Shown here: piece by piece, positions 41,406-48,551 of the stretch
How the letters are laid out: every line of letters begins with the position of its first letter
Position numbering within the stretch: position 1 is the stretch's first letter
Source: Caldilineaceae bacterium
GTDB lineage: Bacteria; Chloroflexota; Anaerolineae; Caldilineales; Caldilineaceae
Assembly (NCBI GenBank): GCA_019637645.1
Contig: JAHBVH010000064.1
Location: 1 to 48,551 of the forward strand
Direction of reading: 5' to 3'
DNA length: 48,551 nucleotides
Notes under the pieces: generated by a model
The model's input: the letters and a program-made list of their open reading frames with translations, nothing else
What the model was told of the DNA's origin: nothing
The model's database searches: none
Position numbers and translations under genes: made by a program

Positions 41406-42653
41406 TTAGCGTGCGGCTTGCAGGAATGAAAAAATGGAAGAGCGTTGCGGTTGTGGTCGGGCCGCGGTCAGCGCATCGCCTGGGATCAACTGTTCCACTA
41501 GGGCTTGGACACGGCGGGTCATCAGCGCGCGGGGGTGGGTTGTCACAAAAGGCACGCCACGATTAAAGGCAAAGGTGGCCAAGGGTGTATCCTCGGGAAT
41601 ACTCACAGCCACCGGCTCGCGCAATTGTTCTTGGACAATCTGCTCATCAATGCCGCCTTGCGAACCGGCCCGGTTTAAGACCACATGGACCTGACCATTG
41701 ATCCCCGTTTCATGACGCAGCGACTGCAGCAGAATGCGCGCATCCCGCAGCCCAGCAATATCCGAGCCGGTCATCAACAGGATATCATCGGCCTGAGCCA
41801 AGATTTCGGAAAGCAGCCCATCGGCATGGGCCGCGGTATCGATCACCACATAATCAGCGGTCTCTTTTAACAATTGGACCACGCGTTGCCACACTTCGAT
41901 TGGTAATTCAACCAGTTGCGCAGGATCCATGGGTGCGGCCAACAAACGGACACCACTGCTATGATTCTGAAGCAGCCCCTGCAAGAGATCAAGATCGATG
42001 TTCGCTTCACCATCCAAGCTTTCGATGGTGTGGCGTGGATAGAGATTCAGCAGCAAGGCTAAATGGCCCAGCCCCTGATGCGCTTCTAGCAAAGCCACAT
42101 TCTTGTTGGTCTGTTGGCGCAAGGCAATCGCCACATTCGCGGCCAACGTGCTGCGGCCAACGCCCCCCTTTAGGCTGGTGACAGCAATCACCTTACTCGT
42201 CCGCCGCGTGGCACCGTGGTGAAAGGTTGGCAATTGGGCAGTGGGGGGCAGTGGGGCATATGCCGCCGATTGGGCAACCGCAGATGGCGTAGGCCGGACA
42301 GCTTGGCCGCGCGCCCGCTCCAAGGTGGCGATCAATTGTTTCGGATCGATGGGAAAAGCGGCAAAGTTACTAGCGCCGGCCAACATGGCATCTTGCAATT
42401 CCACAATCCGCTGGGGTGTCGCCAGCACGATCAAGGGCAAGTGGGGGGCCGCCTGGCTCAGTTCGCGCAAGAGGGGGATGGCACCGATAATATCTAAATC
42501 GATCAGGACGGCCTCAAGTCCTGGCTGTTGGAGCAGCCATTGGCTCGGCTGTCGTTGACCGATACAGGTTAATAGTTCCCAACCGCGCTCCTGTAAGCTT
42601 TGCTCAACAACTTGGGCGCGGTATTCATATTCAGTCACAATAGCCAGTTGCAT
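41406..42653 (-). CDS. tadZ: Pilus localisation ATPase TadZ/CpaE
   Basis: 415 residues. N-terminal receiver-like domain (1-115; LAIVTEYEYRAQVVEQSL, VLIDLDIIGAIPLLREL, LATPQ), a linker, then a MinD/ParA-type ATPase with the deviant Walker A KGGVGRST (162-169) and YVVIDTAAHADGLL. Where typical members have DxD after Walker A the sequence reads LLEAHQGLGHLALLLNL, so it may not use ATP normally. TadZ/CpaE marks the pole or assembly site. ATG 42653 has GAGGAT upstream; a longer reading from 42719 adds a stretch with no homology. Confidence 0.9.
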   Translation of the reverse strand: MQLAIVTEYEYRAQVVEQSLQERGWELLTCIGQRQPSQWLLQQPGLEAVLIDLDIIGAIPLLRELSQAAPHLPLIVLATPQRIVELQDAMLAGASNFAAFPIDPKQLIATLERARGQAVRPTPSAVAQSAAYAPLPPTAQLPTFHHGATRRTSKVIAVTSLKGGVGRSTLAANVAIALRQQTNKNVALLEAHQGLGHLALLLNLYPRHTIESLDGEANIDLDLLQGLLQNHSSGVRLLAAPMDPAQLVELPIEVWQRVVQLLKETADYVVIDTAAHADGLLSEILAQADDILLMTGSDIAGLRDARILLQSLRHETGINGQVHVVLNRAGSQGGIDEQIVQEQLREPVAVSIPEDTPLATFAFNRGVPFVTTHPRALMTRRVQALVEQLIPGDALTAARPQPQRSSIFSFLQAAR

Positions 42654-42803
42654 GGTCGGATCTATCCTCTTCTCTTCCCAATCGAATTTGGCAGATGGCG
42701 ATGGCCCCCACTCATCCACAGGGAAAGCACATACCCTTCATTCAGCCCAGTTGCTCACGCTGCCGGTCAGGCATGGCCCGGCGAACAATACAGCCACCGC
42801 GAA

Positions 42804-43634
42804 TTACGGCAGGAAACCGTTCGATTGTGTGCGCAAGCCGCTGCGGACCAACTCAATGTTGTAGCGGTCGGCTAGGTAGAACTGATCTACCGGTTCTACG
42901 CCAGCAATGGTGTCATCATCAGGCCCACGCAGGGCCAAGTCTAGTTCGCCACCAACGTCTAAAATATGGCGGATCGTCAGTGCATCTTGGGGATCAACTG
43001 CCAGCAAAATGGATTGCCCCTCTTCATCGGCGGTGCGGAAGACACCCCCCTCGGCGCTCTTTTCGCCATCCGTTGCATCGTCAACCACCGCAGCCGGAAG
43101 GATAATGGCGTGGACTTCCAAATTCTGGAGAAGGCCCACACTCTCGGGCATGGGGCCGCCGCCCTGTTCGCGCATCACTTCAATTTCAAAGGTGGCAAGT
43201 ACATCAATTTTATCGCCAGGCCGAATCAAGCGATTGGCAATCAACTTAGAGTTGGTCGGCACCGCGGTGACGATTTTGCCTTTGGGTACGGAAAGTGCCA
43301 CTTGCTGCGTAACGACATCGGGTGTCACCATCTGTTGTACCAATAGGGGTTGATTGGCAAAGACACCTACCGTGGACATTTTGCCCACCACTTGATCGAG
43401 CGTCGTGGCGGCCCCTTCGGGAATCGACTCAATGGGCAATTCACGGATCGAGACTTCGGTTTCGGCCACCGACCGGCGGAAAGGAATATCCACCACGGCG
43501 ACCACAACGGGCCGGGTATTGACATTGCGCCGCACGGTCGACGCCTTTTGTTGAAGCAAGGCAAAGGTGAGCACACCGGCCAGTCCGGCAAAGACGAGCG
43601 CACCGACCCACCACAGCAATCCACCGCTTTTCAT
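42804..43634 (-). CDS. cpaB: Tad pilus assembly protein CpaB/RcpC (SAF domain)
   Basis: 276 residues. One N-terminal transmembrane helix (LLWWVGALVFAGLAGVLTFALLQ), then the SAF domain with VVAVVDIPFRRSVAETEVSIRELP, VVGKMSTVGVFANQPLL and the C-terminal part VPKGKIVTAVPTNSKL and LIRPGDKIDVLATFE. It stabilises the outer part of the Tad channel. In a monoderm no secretin is needed, and none is found next to it. ATG at 43634 has AGGAGGAAG upstream. Confidence 0.92.
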   Translation of the reverse strand: MKSGGLLWWVGALVFAGLAGVLTFALLQQKASTVRRNVNTRPVVVAVVDIPFRRSVAETEVSIRELPIESIPEGAATTLDQVVGKMSTVGVFANQPLLVQQMVTPDVVTQQVALSVPKGKIVTAVPTNSKLIANRLIRPGDKIDVLATFEIEVMREQGGGPMPESVGLLQNLEVHAIILPAAVVDDATDGEKSAEGGVFRTADEEGQSILLAVDPQDALTIRHILDVGGELDLALRGPDDDTIAGVEPVDQFYLADRYNIELVRSGLRTQSNGFLP

Positions 43635-43893
43635 AATCGCTTCCTCCTATTTCATCGCCCAGCAACCACTACGTTGGCGGCTTGGGCCTGTTTTCGTACG
43701 CTTGCTTGTTCGACAGACGCTGGTTGATGAACGCTTAGGGTTTCAGCTCGCAACCGGGCTGCCGTTGCTTTTAAGGTCACTTACTTAAGCAACAAGTTAA
43801 CATAGTTCTTAACCAATTTGCATTACAGAAAGCTGTCCATCCTTACCTTTCATTAACCCCAAAAAGGAAAGTGTAAGGGCTAGAATATAAAGA

Positions 43894-43933
43894 ATGCGCA
43901 GCACCGTTGTTTTCGACAACTGGTGCTGCGCAT
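43894..43933 (-). terminator. Hairpin upstream of cpaB
   Basis: ATGCGCAGCACC-GTTGT pairs with ACAACTGGTGCTGCGCAT apart from one bulged base, with a short TTTTCG loop. It lies downstream of the TadG-like gene on the minus strand and is followed by TTCTTTATATT. With 44083-44126 and copy C it fills the 505-bp gap 43635-44140, which has no gene and must hold the cpaB promoter. Confidence 0.55.
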
Positions 43934-43953
43934 GGGTAAGCCACTGTTCTAGA

Positions 43954-44029
43954 AGTTACGCACTTGAACAGCGTGACTAGAGACCAGACAGGTTTGGCAA
44001 ACCTGCCTGGTCTGGCCCAACTGCATAAC
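43954..44029. repeat. Repeated intergenic palindrome, copy C
   Basis: AGTTACGCACTTG at the left, TGCATAAC at the right, with GACTAGAGACCAGACAGG next to the left end and an inner hairpin ACCAGACAGGTTTGGCAAACCTGCCTGGT-like (43983-44011). Matches copies at 6740-6797 (inverted) and 40621-40695. Confidence 0.7.
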
Positions 44030-44082
44030 GCCTATGTTCAGTCAATTCTTCGATATTTTCCATGAACAAGCAGGTGTGTCGC

Positions 44083-44126
44083 CCGGATAACCGTACAGGT
44101 TTTGCAAAACCTGTACGGTTATCCGG
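44083..44126 (-). terminator. Loopless 22-bp palindrome after the TadG-like gene
   Basis: CCGGATAACCGTACAGGTTT (and TG) is followed directly by its full complement, a perfect 44-base palindrome 15 bp after the stop. No T-run follows. Contains the ACAGGTTTTGCAAAACCTGT core. Confidence 0.55.
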
Positions 44127-44140
44127 CATTCACGACTTGC

Positions 44141-47100
44141 TTACTTGAAACGAATCCCGCGCAACCCGTAGTCATCGGCGGTAGGGTCTGTCACGCCGCG
44201 GGCCACAGAGAGATCGAATTGACCTTTAATCCATTTGGGCATGGCGGCCAGGTCGTACTCGGTCATGGTAAATTGGGCAAAGCCACAGATTTGATAGCCG
44301 CTTTGTGGGTCACCGTCATCATATAGCACCATGGTCATGGGCCGATTGAGCCAGGCATCCAGTGCGTCGGCCACTTGGCGGACATTATCAATGGCTGGCC
44401 CAGCCGCCACCACATCGCCAATATAGTGCACACCACTCCGGCTGGGATTGGCAATGTCATTCGCCAATTCCCCATTGGATGAAAGCCCACCATTCCAATC
44501 GAGCCAAGCAAGCTGACAGGGTGTACCAGCCGTCGGGGGCACTTCTTCCTCATCACAAAGCAGACCTAAGTCGCCCCCAAAGGTGGGCTGATGAACTTCG
44601 GAGCCGGTCGTCAGCGCGCGTACTGCGACGGAGCCATCGATGATTGCCGTGGTTGTCAGGTGCGCATAGGGAGCGAGGAGAGCGCCCATCATATTGTGTG
44701 ACCCCATGTTGATGGTGGTCGCTTGGGGGAAATTCCAAAGCACGCGGCTGCGCCACTGGCTTTGGGTAAAGTTGCCAACCATGTTGCCATTGCCACTCCA
44801 ATCGATGGTCGTACCGGTGACATTAATGACCACCAACCCTGCTGCACCTGGATCAAGTTCGATCTGTTGGACAAGATTATTGCCAAACAACTCGCTCCCA
44901 GCGATCTGGAAGACGGCAACCCCGGCCGCGGTCGTCGTTGTCACATTAAACTTTGCCGGGCCAGGCTGACCAGCAGGCAAGGTAACCCCATTATTAGGTG
45001 TTTGCGCGGCTAGTTGGGCGGTCGCTGTTTGCAACAGCCCTGTAATCGGACCGTCCGAGAGGCTAGTATCCTGAATCAAGCTCCCACCGCCGTTAAAGTT
45101 GATGGGACGGTTGTTTCGATTGCCCCCAAGGCGTAGGCTACCGGCATTTAGATTCAACGGGCCGCCTGCGACCAGATCACCGACAACGACAAACATCGCT
45201 TCGCTGGGTGCAATCCCGCTGACATTAATGGCAAAAGTCGCCGAGGCCGCACTAATCAGGCTCCCCCCCACAAAGGTGCGGTTCTCAACCTCCGAGCTGG
45301 TGGATAGATCATCCAATACGATCAAGGAATAGCGATTCATAACCGTATCGACATCATCCAGCACACAACTCCCGGTGGCGGGCGGCGGGGTGTAGGGCGG
45401 CGGCGTTACCGGCACTGGGGTGGCGGTCGCGGTTGGGGGTATGGTTGGGGTTGCGGTGGCAGGCATCGTTGCCGTTGGGGTTGCCGTTGGCATCGCGGTT
45501 GTTGTGCGCGTCGCCGTTGGCATCGCGGTTGTTGTGCGCGTGGCCGTCGCGGTCGGGACGAAGGGTGTCGTAGCCGTTGCAGTCGGTGTGCGCGTGGCCG
45601 TTTGGGTCGGGACGGGGGGTGTCGTAGCCGTTGCGGTCGGTGTTGCGGTCGGTGTGCGCGTGGCCGTTGCCGCGACTGTTCGGGTCGGGGTCGGGGTTGG
45701 GGTGCGGGTCGGGGTCGCCGTAGCCGTTGGCACGACACTCTGCAAACAGAAGGCATCCACCTTGGCCCAGTCAGTGCCATTAGCGCTAATCGTCACCCGT
45801 AGTTTCGCGGCATTGGCGGGCGCGGCCCCCAGCGTTAGGGTATAAGGCCCGCCAAATTTGCCATCAATGTCAACATCTTTGGTGATATAGTGAATCTGGG
45901 CCGTACCAATCGGCGCATTGGCCGAAGTTAGGTATTGGAGCCGGACGGTCTGTACGCCTGGCACATGGGATGAAGAGTAAAAAGAAACACTGTACGAGCC
46001 GCCGGTTTGGACAGTCACATCTTGATACATAACGGCATCATTTTTGTAGTGATAGCCATAGCGTGCCCCGTCTGGCATGGTAAAGCCCGCGGTGTTGGCC
46101 GTGCGGGCCGCGCCACTCCAATTCAAGGGCGTTGTACCAGATATTTGCTCGAAGCTCGGGTTGAGCAGCAGATTGTTGGGGCAACTCCAGGCCAGTGCGG
46201 GTGCGCTAAAGGCTGCCGCCACTTTGGCTTCAAGGGCCGAACGGCGGGTAAAGGAGACATCGGCGACGGCAACGGGGGCTGGCGAAGGGGTGGGATCACT
46301 GCGCATGGCCTGGGCACCCGCGTTGTTACAAGCGATGCCATTCACCTTAAAGGCTGTCGGCTTGGCGTTGGTCCCACTATAGCTGGCCTGGAAACCAAAG
46401 GTTGTACTTGCGCCATTGGCAACCTGGGCATTCCACCCCGCGTCGTTCACCTGGATATTTTTCCCAGTCTGCCGGAGCGAGCCATTCCACAAATTGGTAA
46501 TGGTTTGGTTCCCCGGGAAGGTCCATGTCATGGTCCACCCGTTGTAGGCCGCCCCCGTCTGATTGACGATGGTGACGTTGGTGACAAAGCCATTGCCCCA
46601 GTCGCTATCGGTTTGATAGGTCACTAGACAGCTTGCGCCACCTGGCACCGTGGCGGTAGCCGTCGGCGGGACTGCGGTGGGGGGAACAGCAGTAGCCGTG
46701 GCGGGCACGGGCGTTTGGGTCGGCGCGTTGGGCGTGGGTGAGGCTGCCGCGGCAGTGGGCGCCGCCGTAGCGGTAGTAGCTGGCGTGGCTGCGGTAGTTG
46801 GGCTTGTGGTAGGTGTGCTAGTCGCCACCGTGGTCAGCACCATATTGGTCGCGGCATCTTCGCTATGGGTAGCCAACACAATGCCTGTCGTGGGCTGCTG
46901 GAGAACGTCCAAGGTAAAGGAAGCCGCAGCACCGTAATTGGAGAGAGGGCTTTTTAGATGAGCATTGGTTCCCACTTGCAACGCGGCGGCGCGGCGCGTC
47001 ACCTGGATCACCGCGCCGGCGTAGCGCGTGCCAGGGAGGCCGGTCAAGGTACCGCTGGTTGTGGCATAGTAATGCCAATCGGTTGTGGTAGGACAAGCGC

Positions 47101-47962
47101 CCTCACAGGCCGGGCTCTGTCCGTCCGGTGGGGAGGAAGTGCGTCCGCTAAAGCGGATATCGGCCCAAAAGCCATCACCGTTTGCATTGGCGATGACATG
47201 GGTTGCGCGTGCGGTACCATTTCCATATTCGGTAAAGCGCCCTTCGGTGCCATAGGTATAGAACATATAGTAGGGGCGATTGGCGTTGCCAGTGTACGCG
47301 GGGTCAAGGTTTTTTAAATAGACGCTATAGTTGATTGAAGCATCAACCGCGTTGCCAATCGCGTAGACCGCGGTGGCAATATCGCCAAAATCATCCTTGT
47401 CCACGATGACGGGAAATTGATCAAATTCTAGACACTCACAGCCATTGATCGCTAGCGGCACAAGATTGTCCGCGCCGACGATGGGTTCGTAGCCAGCCTT
47501 CGACCGGCCAGTCGAGGGCAGCGTATCATAGCCGAGGACCCGCGCAAAGTAGGTGTTAAAGTCGTTATGAACCACCACCTCAATGCTTTTGTTGTTGTCG
47601 GTGTAGTTCCAATTGACATCAATATCACCGGGGAGTGCAGCTTGTACACTTTTGCCGTCGGCCCCAAGTTCCCAAGGCAAATTGCCCACGCCATTGGCAA
47701 GCGACAGGGCATCCACTTCTTGGCCAATGGCGGCAGTATTCCCGCCCAGCGCTAGCGTACGCGCCCCAGCCAGCGCAGCAGCATCGGCTGCGGTTTGCAT
47801 GCGTCGGCGTTGGGCATAGGCATTGCTGCCATCCAGCGCAATGCTAGCCAGACCAAGCAAGATAAAGAGGACCAGGGCAAAATAGATTAAGGAAGCGCCC
47901 TGCTCTTGTTGTAGACGTTGGATCATTTTTTTCAGGTTCATCATTCGCTCTTTGTCTTGCAT
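44141..47962 (-). CDS. tadG: Giant TadG-like pseudopilin with CBM2 and choice-of-anchor-A domains
   Basis: 1273 residues. The N-terminal TadE/G-like transmembrane part is at about 24-44 (ASLIYFALVLFILLGLASIAL), with RRRMQTAADAAALAGARTLALG after it. A beta-rich TadG region runs to about 370, then a Thr/Pro/Ala-rich linker (370-442). A CBM2-type cellulose/chitin-binding module (443-546) has conserved W residues (DSDWGNGF, YNGWTMTW, NLWNGSL, DAGWNAQ). Another carbohydrate-binding-like beta-sandwich (594-741) and a long Thr-rich repeat linker (742-865) follow, then a choice-of-anchor-A domain (866-1130). The last 125 residues (LAWLDWNGG to GLRGIRFK) read as the ordinary TadG C-terminus, so the binding modules are inserted within TadG. 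ATG 47962 lies four bases after the tadE stop; an ATG at 47944 is also possible. Confidence 0.85.
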   Translation of the reverse strand: MQDKERMMNLKKMIQRLQQEQGASLIYFALVLFILLGLASIALDGSNAYAQRRRMQTAADAAALAGARTLALGGNTAAIGQEVDALSLANGVGNLPWELGADGKSVQAALPGDIDVNWNYTDNNKSIEVVVHNDFNTYFARVLGYDTLPSTGRSKAGYEPIVGADNLVPLAINGCECLEFDQFPVIVDKDDFGDIATAVYAIGNAVDASINYSVYLKNLDPAYTGNANRPYYMFYTYGTEGRFTEYGNGTARATHVIANANGDGFWADIRFSGRTSSPPDGQSPACEGACPTTTDWHYYATTSGTLTGLPGTRYAGAVIQVTRRAAALQVGTNAHLKSPLSNYGAAASFTLDVLQQPTTGIVLATHSEDAATNMVLTTVATSTPTTSPTTAATPATTATAAPTAAAASPTPNAPTQTPVPATATAVPPTAVPPTATATVPGGASCLVTYQTDSDWGNGFVTNVTIVNQTGAAYNGWTMTWTFPGNQTITNLWNGSLRQTGKNIQVNDAGWNAQVANGASTTFGFQASYSGTNAKPTAFKVNGIACNNAGAQAMRSDPTPSPAPVAVADVSFTRRSALEAKVAAAFSAPALAWSCPNNLLLNPSFEQISGTTPLNWSGAARTANTAGFTMPDGARYGYHYKNDAVMYQDVTVQTGGSYSVSFYSSSHVPGVQTVRLQYLTSANAPIGTAQIHYITKDVDIDGKFGGPYTLTLGAAPANAAKLRVTISANGTDWAKVDAFCLQSVVPTATATPTRTPTPTPTRTVAATATRTPTATPTATATTPPVPTQTATRTPTATATTPFVPTATATRTTTAMPTATRTTTAMPTATPTATMPATATPTIPPTATATPVPVTPPPYTPPPATGSCVLDDVDTVMNRYSLIVLDDLSTSSEVENRTFVGGSLISAASATFAINVSGIAPSEAMFVVVGDLVAGGPLNLNAGSLRLGGNRNNRPINFNGGGSLIQDTSLSDGPITGLLQTATAQLAAQTPNNGVTLPAGQPGPAKFNVTTTTAAGVAVFQIAGSELFGNNLVQQIELDPGAAGLVVINVTGTTIDWSGNGNMVGNFTQSQWRSRVLWNFPQATTINMGSHNMMGALLAPYAHLTTTAIIDGSVAVRALTTGSEVHQPTFGGDLGLLCDEEEVPPTAGTPCQLAWLDWNGGLSSNGELANDIANPSRSGVHYIGDVVAAGPAIDNVRQVADALDAWLNRPMTMVLYDDGDPQSGYQICGFAQFTMTEYDLAAMPKWIKGQFDLSVARGVTDPTADDYGLRGIRFK
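45411..45738 (-). repeat. Low-complexity Thr/Pro repeat region inside the TadG-like gene
   Basis: Degenerate repeats of GTCGCCGTTGG/GTGCGCGTGGCC-type words, with an exact-looking 30-bp duplication near 45482-45541 (coding TTAMPTATR twice). It encodes the Thr-rich linker and leaves long false open frames on the opposite strand. A likely site of length variation, and of O-glycosylation of the protein. Confidence 0.8.
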
Positions 47963-47966
47963 TATC

Positions 47967-48365
47967 CTACTGCACCCGCATGGTATGTTCGGTACGGAGG
48001 GTCAACGAAGGCACCCCCGTGATCGCGCCAAAGAGAAGCGGGTAGGGATGCTCCAAGGTAACCGTGACGATATCACCGGACTGATAGGTGGACTTGGCCG
48101 GGATACGACTGACAAACACACTTTCCACGGGCACGCCCACACGCTCCAGTTCACTGGCAATCCGGGTGTTCATGCCGGTTAGATCCGCCGGGTTTCTGGC
48201 TAACCAAATAACGCCTTCGCGATTGGCATTGAGCATGCCGATATAGGTGTTAAAGCCTTGGCCGATATCCACCATCCCCAAGAGAAGTGCCAGGAAGATG
48301 GGCAAGATCAGCGCAAATTCGACCAGGCTGTTCCCACGTTCAGAGCAGAATAGACACTTTCTCAT
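47967..48365 (-). CDS. tadE: Tad pseudopilin TadE
   Basis: 132 residues. A short basic leader is followed by the TadE motif ERGNSLVEFALILPIFLALLLGMVDIGQGF (residues 9-38), with the conserved glutamate at +5 after the cut. The remainder is beta-rich and ends in LRTEHTMRVQ. It is cut by a prepilin peptidase and placed at the base or tip of the pilus. AGGAGAAAG lies before the ATG at 48365. It is the first tad gene on the minus strand in this window, directly coupled to tadG. Confidence 0.9.
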   Translation of the reverse strand: MRKCLFCSERGNSLVEFALILPIFLALLLGMVDIGQGFNTYIGMLNANREGVIWLARNPADLTGMNTRIASELERVGVPVESVFVSRIPAKSTYQSGDIVTVTLEHPYPLLFGAITGVPSLTLRTEHTMRVQ

Positions 48366-48412
48366 GCTTTCACTCGCTTTCTCCTCGCTGGAACGGTGAC
48401 CGAGGCACTTAT

Positions 48413-48474
48413 AAAGATAGGTGTATCTCCTTCACTCTCCCTGCGAACCGTAGTGAAAAGATACACCTATCTTT
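48413..48474 (-). terminator. Hairpin upstream of tadE, probably after an off-window gene
   Basis: AAAGATAGGTGTATC (48413-48427) and its perfect complement (48460-48474) enclose a partly paired loop. On the minus strand the stem is followed by TTTATAAG. It may end or weaken transcription from a gene beyond the window, possibly the Flp pilin. Sequence 48475-48551 shows no gene. Confidence 0.6.
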
Positions 48475-48551
48475 AAATTATACAGGAGAATTTGCTCTAT
48501 TGACGAAAGATAATCTCCTGTTACCTTACGTTTACAGCCGATTAGAGAGAG

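Noticed and set aside
45420..45845. Antisense open frame rich in Val/Gly opposite the TadG linker
   Set aside because: Low-complexity shadow of Thr codons; no start site or family match.
1..48551. tRNA, rRNA, CRISPR arrays or complete insertion sequences
   Set aside because: No cloverleaf, GGTTCRA-type T-loop, spacer-repeat pattern or transposase was recognised by eye.

Overview
The window looks like a chromosomal segment of a GC-rich bacterium of the phylum Chloroflexota, most likely near Caldilineales/Anaerolineae. The reasons are bacterial marker genes (MscL, SSB, PdxA, TIGR03960-type radical SAM protein, YnfA), bacterial AAGGAGG-type ribosome binding sites, a Tad pilus locus, and a large secreted protein ending in the LYLPLVQR-type C-terminus that I associate with secreted Chloroflexota proteins. 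No tRNA, rRNA, CRISPR array or complete insertion sequence was recognised.

Layout. 1-8.9 kb is ordinary accessory and housekeeping sequence: 3' end of mscL, a HIT hydrolase, an M20 peptidase, a B12-binding-type radical SAM protein, ssb, a small MITE-like palindromic element with an 11-bp target duplication, ynfA with a coupled membrane protein, a DUF1361 membrane protein, an MBL-fold hydrolase and an NAD-dependent epimerase. 9.0-17.1 kb is the most striking region: a minus-strand operon encoding what reads as an archaeal-type archaellum (archaellin ArlB, an ArlCDE-like protein, ArlG, ArlF, a stand-alone CheY-like receiver, ArlH, ArlI, ArlJ) and ending with a proline-rich two-TM protein that I do not recognise. 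Order, overlaps and motifs all fit a rotary archaellum rather than a pilus. 17.4-30.4 kb is a patchwork of mostly single-gene units, many closed by their own hairpin: YiaK-like dehydrogenase, enolase-superfamily dehydratase, universal stress protein, APH-like kinase, PdxA-family dehydrogenase, DnaQ-like exonuclease, LarA-like protein, M19 dipeptidase, PHP phosphoesterase, DSD1-like PLP enzyme and a TIM-barrel sugar isomerase. It suggests hydroxy-acid, sugar-acid or D-amino-acid metabolism.

30.5-48.4 kb is an extracellular-structure region on the minus strand. It has a 1317-residue secreted protein with ten fibronectin-III-like modules, a DUF192 protein, a TadA/CpaF ATPase, a TPR plus beta-propeller membrane protein, TadC and TadB platform proteins, an A24 prepilin peptidase, a TadZ/CpaE ATPase, CpaB/RcpC, a giant TadG-like protein carrying an inserted CBM2 module and choice-of-anchor-A domain, and TadE. 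The Flp pilin and the RcpA/CpaC secretin are not in the window.

How it fits together. Two machines of the same superfamily lie about 20 kb apart: ArlI/ArlJ driving an archaellum and TadA/TadB/TadC driving a Tad pilus. The only prepilin peptidase in the window belongs to the Tad set, yet the archaellin has a leader that needs such an enzyme, so one peptidase may serve both. Repeated intergenic hairpins with a shared GACAGGTTT/AAACCTGTC core and a three-copy palindromic element are scattered through both halves.
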